Source: CAKSQF01 sp051867915
GTDB taxonomy: Bacteria > Bacillota > Clostridia > Oscillospirales > CAG-272
Direction of reading: 5' to 3'
Assembly (NCBI GenBank): GCA_051867915.1
Contig: JBJDZJ010000090.1
Coordinates: forward strand, 1-14,108
DNA: 14,108 nt
This document shows positions 6,694 to 13,973 of this stretch, piece after piece. The notes below the pieces were generated by a model. The model made no database searches, was not told where the DNA came from, and worked only from the letters and a program-made list of their open reading frames with translations. Positions within the stretch are counted from its first letter, which is position 1; each line of letters opens with the position of its first letter. The translations under genes and the position numbers were made by a program.

Positions 6694-9600
6694 ATGAAAA
6701 CGAAACGAAAAATCAGAATCGTGATTCCGTTACTCGGTCTTGTGTTCTTACTGGCGATTCTATGCCCGATCCTTCTGGCATTCGCCGAAACCGAGGAACA
6801 GTTTGTCTCGATTGATGACATCAAATCGGCTACTGCAAGTTCCTATGCGACCGGCTATGAACCGGATAAGGCATTTGACGGTATCGAAGGCGATCCGAAC
6901 AACTGTTGGCATACCCCGTGGGGTGCCGATCAGACACCGTTCCCTCACTGGATCATGGCAGAGTTCACAACGCCTCAGAAAATCGACGCATTGGTTTTCG
7001 TGCCGCGCGGTCCGAGCCCGCATACATTTGTGAGCGATTATGAAGTATGGACCAGCCCGGACGCCAATCCGGATCACCTTGAAAAAGTGACCGAAGGCAC
7101 CTGGGAACGCGCCGAGCGCGGTGTTGCCGCATTTACCCCACGGGAGGTGGTTTTGGTGAAATTTGTTATCAACAGCCGTGTCGACGCCGACACGAACGAA
7201 CCGGATAACACCAGCGTAAACGCATCCGAAATCAAATTCCGGATACCGAGTGATGCAACAGGCAACTACGATACAAGCATCACGGCAACGGCAACTCGTG
7301 CCGAATCGCTGATCACTTACGCAACGGACCGGGTCGGTTCTGCCGATTACCTGTTCGACGGGGCCCTTCTCAACACACTGAAGCTGAAGAACGCCACCTT
7401 AAAGGGTCTCTTCGGTTCCTCTGACAAGACCTCAGTAAACGCCGCAATCAAAGATGTGGAAGACACGATGACTGCGCTTCTGAAGAGTGCCTGCCCCGAA
7501 GGAGAACCCTTCATTATGGAAGTATCGAAGTCCATGATGACCGCTTCCGCAAGCAGCAGTAACTCCGGATACAGACCCTCCAGTGCCATCGACGGAAACA
7601 CCGCAACAATGTGGCACAGCGAATGGACGCCGACAAGCGATCCCTTCCCGCATATTTTCACGCTGGATCTCGGCAAGTCCCTGCTGCTCCACGACATCTC
7701 GATTCTGCCTCGTCAGGATGCCAATGCAGGCAAAACAACCAAGGGTCAGATCTATGCCGGTGACACGCCGGATGACATGACGCTGGTCGCAACCTTCAGA
7801 GGCAATACGAGTCGGGATGCGACGACTGTTTCGCTCGACTGCATAACCGCCCGCTATATCAAGATCGTTTCGCTTTCTGCGAATTCCGCCAATACTGCCA
7901 TTGCCGAAATCACGGTGACCTCGTATGACAGAGGCTACCTTACGGCATTCGCCGCCTATGATGAGGCCTGTGATCTTGCAAGAAAAGCAGTTGTCGGAAA
8001 CGCAATCGGCAACTATTCCGAAGAAACGCTCAATCAATTCAAGAAAAAAATCGAGGGATATATGGAAAAACTAACTTCTGATACGCTGACCACAGGCGAA
8101 GCCTACGGGCTTATCGAGGAAATCAACCAAGCAAACCTTGCGTTTGCCGCCGCCGCAAAGGATTACACCAAAGTGGATCTGGACAGCTTCATCAAAACGC
8201 TGAAAAACACGACGGTCGTTGCCGGAGACCAGGCGGCAGTGAATGCGCTTCTCCGTGAAGCCGAAGGAATTGCTTCCGGCAATCCCACCCAAGATGAGCT
8301 CCACGCAATCTGTGCAAAGCTGTCCGACCTTATCGCCGTGATCCATTCCAACGGGAAAAGCATTGATCTCAGCGGCGAGTGGTCGCTTGCCCTTTCCGGC
8401 TATACATCGGGCTCAACCGTCTTTGACAAATATGTCTCGCTCCCCGGTACGCTCGACACCAACAAGATCGGCACCTACAATTCGGTCGCCGAGACCTATC
8501 ATCTCTCCCGTCTCTATTCCTATGTCGGTCCTGCCAGCTACAAGAGAACGCTCTTCATCAGCGACAGCCTGAAGGGTAAAGAAATCACCCTCTTCATGGA
8601 GCGCACAAGATGCACAAGAGTCTATGTCAACGGTATCGAAGTGACGGCACCCGGGACCTCGAACATTCTCCCGGTATCTACCAAATACAATCTTACCTCC
8701 GCTCTGAACTACGGCAAATTCAATGATATCGTCATAGTGGTCGATAACTCTTACCCGGGACTTCCCGCCGGTCCGATCCTTTCGTCCCATATGGCAACCG
8801 ATGAAACCCAAACCAACTGGAACGGTATCGTCGGCAGCTTTGAATTCGTCATCACCGAAAAAGTCTCCATTGATTCCTTCCGTGTCTATCCCAACGATGA
8901 TCTGAAGAGCGTTCGTATCGAAGCGGATCTTGTCAACAGAGGAAATACCGCAGCCTCTGTCTCCATGACCTTGTCGCTGTCGGGTGCGGAATCCGTGACC
9001 GTCCCTGTTTCGCTCTCTGCCGGCGAAAGCAAGACCGTAACATACGAGTCCTTCGCAATGCCCGAGAATGTGAAGCTGTGGAGTGAATATCACCCCAATC
9101 TGTACACCATGACGGCAACCCTCTCAAACGGCGAAAGCCGGGACGCTACCTTCGGTATGCGTGTGTTCAACACCGGCGAAGACGGAACATCTTTTGAGAA
9201 TAACGGCAAAGCCGTGCTGATCCGGGGCGAAGCAAACTGCGCCGTGTTCCCTCTGACTGGGTATGCGCCGATGGATGTGGAAAGCTGGGAAAAGCTCTTC
9301 ACCGTCTATAAGTCCTACGGTATCAATGCAGTCCGTTTCCACTCCTGGTGTCCGCCCGAGGCGGCGTTCACTGCTGCCGATAAGCTCGGTCTCTATCTCC
9401 AGCCCGAACTGTCCGCATGGGACGGCGGTATGTTGAATGACAACACCAAGAAGACATATTATTCTGCCGAAGCAATGGCAATTATCAAGGAATACGCAAA
9501 CCATCCGTCCTTTGTCATGTTCACTTTCGGTAACGAGCTGATGTATTCGGAAGGCGATTTGAATTACGCCAGCAATCTGATTTCCCAACTGAAAGAGGCA

Positions 9601-12012
9601 GACAGCACCAGACTGTATGCACAAGGCTCCAACACCTTCTTTGGCGGCTTAACTCCCAACGACCAGACCGATTTCTATACGGCACAATCGTATCAGGGTT
9701 CCCCGCTCCGCGGAAGCTACGGCGGTCTGTCGGGCTTCATCAATCAGGAATATCCCAACACCCGCATCAATTATGATGAAGCGGTCAACAGACTGATTGC
9801 GCAAAATGTTCCGGTCTTCAGCTTTGAGGTCGGACAGTATCAGGTCTTCCCGGATCTTCTGACCGAGATTGATCGCTATACCGGCATTCTGGAAGCACGC
9901 AACTTCAAGGTAACCGCCGAGAAGGCAGCCGCTCACGGCATGACAGAGGAAGATATTGCCGACTGGATCAACGCCTCGGGTATGCTTTCCCGCCTCGGCT
10001 ACCGCATGGAAATCGAAGCGGTCCGCCGTACTGCAAACATGAGCGGTATCTCCCTGCTCGGTATTCAGGACTTCCCCGGACAGGGAACGGCAATCGTCGG
10101 TATGGTGAATGCACTCGGCGAATCCAAGCCGTACGATTTTGCCGATCCGGATTACTTTGCCGGCTTCTTCGGCCCGATTGCGCTTCTTCTTGAAACCGAC
10201 AAATTCTGCTACAAAAACAGCGAAACGCTCAACGGTGATATTCTCGTTTCCAACTATTCGGAAGACGATTTCACCGGCGTTATCCACTACGCACTTACCG
10301 CCGGCGACAAGGTCATTGCCGAAGGCGATCTGACCGCCGCAACCTTCGAACAGGGAAAGCTGTCCCGTGCAGGCAGTTTCTCGATTTCGCTTGCCGATAT
10401 CAAGACCGCAACACAGCTTGAACTTGTCATTTCCTGCGGCGATGAGAAAAACTCTTACAACTTCTGGGTCTATCCCGACGGCGTAACCGAAGACAGAGGC
10501 GAGGTCTATGTTGCCGATTCGCTGAACCAGACCGTTCTCTCCATTCTCGAAGAAGGCGGCAAGGTCTTCCTGAACCCGCGCGCTTCGAAAGAAACCTTCC
10601 CGAACAGCGTTGTCGGACGCTTCACGACTGCGTTCTGGTCTACCAATGACAAACCCAATCAGCCCGGCCTCATGGGTCTGCTCCTCGACCCTGAGCATCC
10701 GCTCTTTGAAAACTTCCCCACCGATTATTACACCGATGTTGAATGGTGGATCATGACAACGAACGGCCGTCCGATGAATCTCGAAGGACTGACCAACGAA
10801 TCCGGCGAGAGAATCAAGCCTTTGATCCGTGTCCTGGATGACCTCGACGGCGTCAAGACCATGGGTCTGCTGTACGAAGTGAGCGTCGGCAAGGGTAAGC
10901 TGGTTGTCTCTTCCATGGGTCTTGATCAGATCAAAGATCAGTATCCCGAAGCAGAAGCCCTTTACAACGCCATCCTCTCGTACATGAATTCCGATGCCTT
11001 CAATCCCACCTTTGCGGTTTCGGTTGAGACGCTGATGAATGAAATTACCTTCTCGGATAACCAAAAGACCAATGTCGCCGTCAGCGAAAACGGCTCGACC
11101 TTCTACACCGGCAAAAATACCGTCACCTGCCAGGGCGGTTATGACAGCAATCCGAAAGACCGCCTGCTGGAAATCAACGACGGTGTGATTGATTGTGACA
11201 ACAACTCCCGCTCCTGGACCGACTACCGCGGCGACGGAAAGTATCCCGGTGATGCCGAGCTTGGCGTTGATTTCGCCGCACCGGAAACGGTTGATTCGGT
11301 CGCATTCGCATTCTATGAAGATTCTGGATGCAAAGCGCCCTCCTCGATCAAGATCCTGTATCATAACGGCACGGAATTTGTCGAAGTGACGAACGCATCG
11401 CAGACGAGTGATTTTGTCAAGGGCATGAATACGGTCACCTTTGACCCCGTGACAACGGACAGAATGTATTTCTATTTCGAGCATCAGACCGGCATGGGCG
11501 TCGCAATCAGCGAAATACTCTGCTATCAGATTCCGATCAATGCGACAGAAATCAGCATCTCCGGTCAGGACGGCAGGACGAAGGTCGCTCTCGGCGATAA
11601 ACTGCCCATCATCGTTACAACGACACCTGAAAACGCCAATGGCTATGAGATCAAGTGGACGGTGACCGATGCCGACGGCAATCCTACCGAGCTTGCGAAG
11701 ATCGGTACGGACGGTATCCTCGTTCCGCTTGCTGTCGGTAAAGTGACGGTGAAAGCCTCGTTCTACGGCGATTCGTCCATTTCCGCGACTGTTGAGATTG
11801 AGATTGTCGAAAAAGGCGCTTCTACCGACGACACGCCCGACACACCCGACACGCCTGATACGCCTGATACACCCGACAACCCCGAGACTCCCGGTGACAA
11901 GGAACCGTCCGACGCTCCGGTCCTCGGCATTGTCCTCGGCATCGTAGGCGGACTTGCCGTAATCGGCGCAGCACTTTGGTTCTTCCTTTTCCGTAAAAAG
12001 AAATCAGCATAA
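6694..12012 (+). CDS. giant surface-anchored GH2 family glycosidase with discoidin modules
   Basis: 1,772 residues. Order: signal peptide (1-31, AFA end); F5/8C domain (about 38-184), homologous to those of the secreted neighbour; helical FIVAR-like segment (195-270); second F5/8C domain (275-410); helical FIVAR-like segments (411-553); GH2 sugar-binding sandwich (556-720); Ig-like sandwich (724-826); GH2 TIM barrel (830-1150). Next come another sandwich (1155-1260), an alpha/beta glutamine-amidotransferase- or trimerisation-like domain (1263-1432), a discoidin/CBM-like domain (1443-1612), an Ig-like Big2 type domain (1614-1707), an Asp-Thr-Pro linker (1713-1738), a membrane helix (1743-1766) and the tail RKKKSA. 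Likely acid/base is Glu948 in FGNEL; likely nucleophile is Glu1045 in FSFEVGQY. The ATG at 6694 has GGAGG 8 nt upstream; a longer frame from 6532 would lack a signal peptide at its N-terminus. The enzyme should sit outside the membrane and cleave terminal beta-sugars (galactose, glucuronate and mannose are all family possibilities). The substrate is not readable. Confidence 0.92.
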   Translation: MKTKRKIRIVIPLLGLVFLLAILCPILLAFAETEEQFVSIDDIKSATASSYATGYEPDKAFDGIEGDPNNCWHTPWGADQTPFPHWIMAEFTTPQKIDALVFVPRGPSPHTFVSDYEVWTSPDANPDHLEKVTEGTWERAERGVAAFTPREVVLVKFVINSRVDADTNEPDNTSVNASEIKFRIPSDATGNYDTSITATATRAESLITYATDRVGSADYLFDGALLNTLKLKNATLKGLFGSSDKTSVNAAIKDVEDTMTALLKSACPEGEPFIMEVSKSMMTASASSSNSGYRPSSAIDGNTATMWHSEWTPTSDPFPHIFTLDLGKSLLLHDISILPRQDANAGKTTKGQIYAGDTPDDMTLVATFRGNTSRDATTVSLDCITARYIKIVSLSANSANTAIAEITVTSYDRGYLTAFAAYDEACDLARKAVVGNAIGNYSEETLNQFKKKIEGYMEKLTSDTLTTGEAYGLIEEINQANLAFAAAAKDYTKVDLDSFIKTLKNTTVVAGDQAAVNALLREAEGIASGNPTQDELHAICAKLSDLIAVIHSNGKSIDLSGEWSLALSGYTSGSTVFDKYVSLPGTLDTNKIGTYNSVAETYHLSRLYSYVGPASYKRTLFISDSLKGKEITLFMERTRCTRVYVNGIEVTAPGTSNILPVSTKYNLTSALNYGKFNDIVIVVDNSYPGLPAGPILSSHMATDETQTNWNGIVGSFEFVITEKVSIDSFRVYPNDDLKSVRIEADLVNRGNTAASVSMTLSLSGAESVTVPVSLSAGESKTVTYESFAMPENVKLWSEYHPNLYTMTATLSNGESRDATFGMRVFNTGEDGTSFENNGKAVLIRGEANCAVFPLTGYAPMDVESWEKLFTVYKSYGINAVRFHSWCPPEAAFTAADKLGLYLQPELSAWDGGMLNDNTKKTYYSAEAMAIIKEYANHPSFVMFTFGNELMYSEGDLNYASNLISQLKEADSTRLYAQGSNTFFGGLTPNDQTDFYTAQSYQGSPLRGSYGGLSGFINQEYPNTRINYDEAVNRLIAQNVPVFSFEVGQYQVFPDLLTEIDRYTGILEARNFKVTAEKAAAHGMTEEDIADWINASGMLSRLGYRMEIEAVRRTANMSGISLLGIQDFPGQGTAIVGMVNALGESKPYDFADPDYFAGFFGPIALLLETDKFCYKNSETLNGDILVSNYSEDDFTGVIHYALTAGDKVIAEGDLTAATFEQGKLSRAGSFSISLADIKTATQLELVISCGDEKNSYNFWVYPDGVTEDRGEVYVADSLNQTVLSILEEGGKVFLNPRASKETFPNSVVGRFTTAFWSTNDKPNQPGLMGLLLDPEHPLFENFPTDYYTDVEWWIMTTNGRPMNLEGLTNESGERIKPLIRVLDDLDGVKTMGLLYEVSVGKGKLVVSSMGLDQIKDQYPEAEALYNAILSYMNSDAFNPTFAVSVETLMNEITFSDNQKTNVAVSENGSTFYTGKNTVTCQGGYDSNPKDRLLEINDGVIDCDNNSRSWTDYRGDGKYPGDAELGVDFAAPETVDSVAFAFYEDSGCKAPSSIKILYHNGTEFVEVTNASQTSDFVKGMNTVTFDPVTTDRMYFYFEHQTGMGVAISEILCYQIPINATEISISGQDGRTKVALGDKLPIIVTTTPENANGYEIKWTVTDADGNPTELAKIGTDGILVPLAVGKVTVKASFYGDSSISATVEIEIVEKGASTDDTPDTPDTPDTPDTPDNPETPGDKEPSDAPVLGIVLGIVGGLAVIGAALWFFLFRKKKSA
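11830..11883 (+). repeat. 9-bp tandem repeat encoding the Asp-Thr-Pro linker
   Basis: Six units of GAY-ACR-CCY type (five DTP, then DNP) in frame within the GH2 gene, forming a flexible cell-wall-spanning stalk before the membrane helix. Synonymous third bases differ between units, so it is not a perfect microsatellite, but it can still change length by slippage. Confidence 0.9.
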
Positions 12013-12038
12013 CGAAATCTGACCCCGTATTTGGGGGG

Positions 12039-12080
12039 CTGAGGCAAATGCTTTTCCGAAAGTATTTGCCTCAGTTTTTT
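12039..12080 (+). terminator. intrinsic terminator of the GH2 gene
   Basis: CTGAGGCAAAT (12039-12049) pairs with its complement (12064-12074), with an inner CTTT/AAAG extension, and is followed directly by TTTTTT. It lies 26 bp after the stop codon. Confidence 0.93.
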
Positions 12081-12111
12081 GGAATAAGTTCCAAAAAACC
12101 GAATATTTGTA

Positions 12112-12140
12112 TTGAAAATTCACTGCCAATATGCTATAAT
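12112..12140 (+). promoter_or_regulatory. sigma-A promoter of the acetyltransferase gene
   Basis: TTGAAA (12112-12117) and TATAAT (12135-12140) with a 17-bp spacer. The predicted leader to the ATG at 12293 is about 145 nt. Confidence 0.85.
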
Positions 12141-12206
12141 GGGTTTACAGGCTTCGGCTTGAATTAAATTTTGGGAGTATGCTGTTTGAAGAAAAACAAC
12201 ACCTTG

Positions 12207-12257
12207 GAGATTGTATCGTAAACGGGAGGTTTGCCAATACAGTCTCGCACACCTCTC
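12207..12257 (+). other. structured leader of the acetyltransferase mRNA, two competing pairings
   Basis: GAGATTGTAT (12207-12216) can pair over 10 bp with ATACAGTCTC (12237-12246, one G-U). The loop segment GGGAGGT (12224-12230) can pair with ACCTCTC (12251-12257, one G-U). The two are either a pseudoknot or alternatives. I recognise no known riboswitch or T-box. Confidence 0.4.
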
Positions 12258-12292
12258 GTTATTGACGGTCAACAATGATGAAAGGGTAAAAC

Positions 12293-12916
12293 ATGAAAAA
12301 TTTGACTATTCGTTTAGAAACAGAAAAAGACTATAAAGCAGTTGAAAATTTAACACGGGAAGCCTTCTGGAATGTGTATAAGCCCGGCTGCTCAGAGCAT
12401 TATGTGCTGCATACTTACCGCACAAATCCCGACTTCGTGCCCGAACTGGATTTGGTTCTGGAGCTTAACGGCAACCTGATCGGACATGTGATGTTCGTCC
12501 GTGCGGCAATCGAAGCCGATGACGGTCGCGTGCTTCCGATCATGACATTCGGTCCCATCAGCATTCATCCCGACTACCAACGCAAGGGGTACGGCAAGAT
12601 TCTGCTCGACTATGCGCTTGCTCGTGCGGCAGAGATGGGCGTGGGTGCCATCTGTATGGAAGGCAATATCGACTTTTACGGCAAGTGTGGATTCGTGGTA
12701 GCAAAGACGCGCGGTATCCACTATTATGCCGAACCGAGGGAAGCGGATGTTCCCTATTTTCTTCTCAAAGAGCTGAAAGACGGATTTTTGAGCGGAATCA
12801 CGGGTACCTACCGTACACCCAAGGGATATTTCGTCGATGATGACGATGTGGAGATGTTCGATAAGAACTTCCCGCCGAAACAGAAACTGAAACTGCCGGG
12901 TCAGTTGTTCAGCTAA
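12293..12916 (+). CDS. GNAT family N-acetyltransferase (YhbS-like)
   Basis: 207-residue cytoplasmic acetyltransferase using acetyl-CoA. The GNAT core is clear: the N-terminal TIRLETEKDYKAVENLTREAF, the beta4 strand FGPISIHPDYQ, and the acetyl-CoA pyrophosphate loop QRKGYGK (96-102). A strand follows with GNIDFYGKCGF (124-134), typical of motif B. The C-terminal 60 residues resemble the tail of the COG3153/YhbS group, whose substrates are mostly unknown. The start at 12293 is preceded by AAAGGG a few bases upstream. It is a monocistronic unit with its own promoter and terminator and no evident link to the glycan locus. Confidence 0.9.
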   Translation: MKNLTIRLETEKDYKAVENLTREAFWNVYKPGCSEHYVLHTYRTNPDFVPELDLVLELNGNLIGHVMFVRAAIEADDGRVLPIMTFGPISIHPDYQRKGYGKILLDYALARAAEMGVGAICMEGNIDFYGKCGFVVAKTRGIHYYAEPREADVPYFLLKELKDGFLSGITGTYRTPKGYFVDDDDVEMFDKNFPPKQKLKLPGQLFS

Positions 12917-12926
12917 ACAAAGGCGT

Positions 12927-12960
12927 GCCGATGAGCGGATTCCCGAATCCGCTCATCGGC
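12927..12960 (+). terminator. intrinsic terminator of the acetyltransferase gene
   Basis: Perfect 16-bp stem (12927-12942 / 12945-12960) with a 2-nt spacer, 10 bp after the stop. It is followed by ATTGCTTTAT, a modest T run, so termination may be incomplete. Confidence 0.75.
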
Positions 12961-12965
12961 ATTGC

Positions 12966-13159
12966 TTTATCATCGGCTGTTCCACAGTCAGAGGCACTGT
13001 CACCGTCGCAGAGGGCTATATCCCGTTGCGGATGAGTACAAGGATGCCTTCCGAGCGCACACAGAGAAGCGACTTCGGTACACATCCGACACCATCGGGA
13101 TCGTCAACAAATCCGCGTGGCATATGAATACGATCCTGATGTTCTCGAATAAGGAATAA
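12966..13159 (+). pseudogene. frameshifted 3' remnant of an unidentified gene
   Basis: One frame reads protein-like from 12966 to about 13025 (ending GTVTVAEGYIP). A -1 shift there continues as VADEYKDAFRAHTEKRLRY and on through a Trp/Met-rich tail to TAA at 13157-13159. Composition and codon use of the second part look like real protein, but there is no start signal and I recognise no family. It could be a decayed gene end or chance. Confidence 0.35.
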
Positions 13160-13160
13160 G

Positions 13161-13195
13161 AAAAGGCACAGCACTGCATGAAGGTGGGGGCTGTG
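13161..13195 (-). terminator. terminator of the small unknown gene
   Basis: On the minus strand CACAGC (13195-13190) pairs with GCTGTG (13172-13167) and is followed by CCTTTTCTTATT. It sits about 10 bp after the stop at 13206. The stem is short, so confidence is moderate. Confidence 0.6.
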
Positions 13196-13205
13196 TTTTC
13201 GGCGT

Positions 13206-13664
13206 TTATGAAAAGATCTTTTTGATATTTGCAATCAGCCTGTCCCAAAGGGACGGTTTGGGTTGCGTCGGTTTGGGATGATCGGCGACGGTCGTCTTTC
13301 TTGCCTGTTCTTGTTGCTTTTCTCGGCGTGCTTTTTCCGCCTTTGCTTTTCGTATTACGGTGAACGGATCACTACCATTCATAATCCTATTGTAAAAACT
13401 TTGAACCCAATCCAGATCATTCTCTGTGCAAATATCGGAGTTCAATGTGCCGACTTCGTGAGCAAGCTGAATGCGAACCCATCGAACATGTTTCAATAGT
13501 TTGTAGTCGTCTTCCCAAGTAAACACATATCGACGATTACTCCATGGCGTTGACTCCATTTGCCTTATGTATTCGGAAACACCCTCCGCACTTGATAGAT
13601 AATCCTTACATAAGCGATCAAGGCGTTTATATTCTTCTTGAAATTCCAAGTTCAAAGTAAGCAT
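13206..13664 (-). CDS. conserved-looking small protein of unknown function
   Basis: 152 residues, probably cytoplasmic. Residues 1-105 form a compact, aromatic-rich helical domain (FQEEYKRLDRLCKD, WEDDYKLLKHVRWVRIQLAHE, DLDWVQSFYNRIMNGSDPF). A charged helix (106-125) and a Pro/Lys linker (129-137) follow, then an amphipathic C-terminal helix (SLWDRLIANIKKIF) that could touch a membrane or partner. The RxxxAHE stretch recalls HEPN/DUF4145-like helical proteins and the DUF6548-type family of Clostridia, but only from memory. The start at 13664 has GGGGG about 8 nt upstream; a longer frame reaching 13760 would run into the tRNA fragment. Its GC content seems lower than that of the GH2 and trpB genes. 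It ends facing the remnant at 12966-13159. Confidence 0.75.
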   Translation of the reverse strand: MLTLNLEFQEEYKRLDRLCKDYLSSAEGVSEYIRQMESTPWSNRRYVFTWEDDYKLLKHVRWVRIQLAHEVGTLNSDICTENDLDWVQSFYNRIMNGSDPFTVIRKAKAEKARREKQQEQARKTTVADHPKPTQPKPSLWDRLIANIKKIFS

Positions 13665-13687
13665 AGAGCATCCCCCATATAAGAACA

Positions 13688-13709
13688 GCCGCAAGGATAT
13701 TATTGCGGC
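13688..13709. other. hairpin between the tRNA fragment and the small gene
   Basis: GCCGCAA (13688-13694) pairs with TTGCGGC (13703-13709). It is followed by TTTTG on the plus strand and by TGTTCTTAT on the minus strand. A second TGCGG/CCGCA hairpin (13713-13729) abuts it. On the minus strand these could be the original terminator of the tRNA-Ser gene. Confidence 0.45.
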
Positions 13710-13732
13710 TTTTGCGGTTATTAGCCGCAGAT

Positions 13733-13786
13733 TGGCGGAGAGAATGAGATTCGAACCCATGTGGGGTTGCCCAAACGGTTTTCAAG
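13733..13786 (-). other. tRNA-Ser(UGA) 3' fragment, probable attachment site
   Basis: Reading the minus strand, the anticodon loop CTTGAAA (anticodon TGA at 13784-13782), the 3' anticodon strand ACCGT, a variable arm (TTGGGCAACCCCA), a T arm (ATGGG TTCGAAT CTCAT), the acceptor strand TCTCTCC, discriminator G and encoded CCA (13735-13733) are all present. Upstream of the loop the sequence stops matching: TGTGC cannot pair with ACCGT, and no D arm or 5' GGAGAGA follows. A fragment starting at the anticodon loop and ending at CCA is what tyrosine-recombinase elements leave when they integrate into tRNA genes. The element would lie on the higher-coordinate side. Confidence 0.8.
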
Positions 13787-13844
13787 GCACAATAACCATG
13801 CGGAAATTAGGAGATTTTAGAAGACGATACCGGACGATAAAAGA

Positions 13845-13887
13845 AGCTGAAACCCCAGTATTTACAAGGGTTTTCGGCTCTTTTTTT
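13845..13887. terminator. intrinsic terminator near the attachment site
   Basis: AGCTGAAACCCC (13845-13856) pairs with GGGTTTTCGGCT (13868-13879), with a bulge. The plus strand then gives C and seven T; the minus strand gives TTCTTTTAT. It may end a transcript coming from the element towards the attachment site. Confidence 0.7.
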
Positions 13888-13926
13888 GTTCGAACCTCAA
13901 AATCCCTTACGCCATAAGGCATATCG

Positions 13927-13973
13927 ATTTCTAAAAATATTTCTAAAAATTTTTTAGAAATTCTTTTAGAAAT
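13927..13973. repeat. AT-rich array of TTTCTAAAA repeats in dyad arrangement
   Basis: Two direct copies of TTTCTAAAAA (13928-13937 and 13940-13949, 12-bp period) are followed by two copies of the complement (13951-13960 and 13964-13972). Together they form a dyad of about 47 bp, centred near 13950 and about 165 bp from the anticodon-loop breakpoint. Such short repeats near a tRNA-type core are typical of integrase arm-binding or excisionase sites (inference). Confidence 0.65.

Noticed and set aside
9649..11484. Open frame of 611 codons on the minus strand
   Set aside because: It lies wholly antisense to the GH2 gene, in register with its codon bias. The translation has no recognisable motif and no start signal or promoter.
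11830..11883. CRISPR-like short repeats
   Set aside because: The repeats are 9 bp, in frame and without spacers; they encode a proline-rich linker.
3370..12012. Transposon or phage origin of the glycan locus
   Set aside because: No transposase, integrase or terminal repeats flank it, and its promoters and codon use look like those of the neighbouring chromosomal genes.
13733..13830. Complete tRNA-Ser gene
   Set aside because: The 5' half is missing: the anticodon stem does not pair and no D arm or 5' acceptor strand complementary to TCTCTCC is found.
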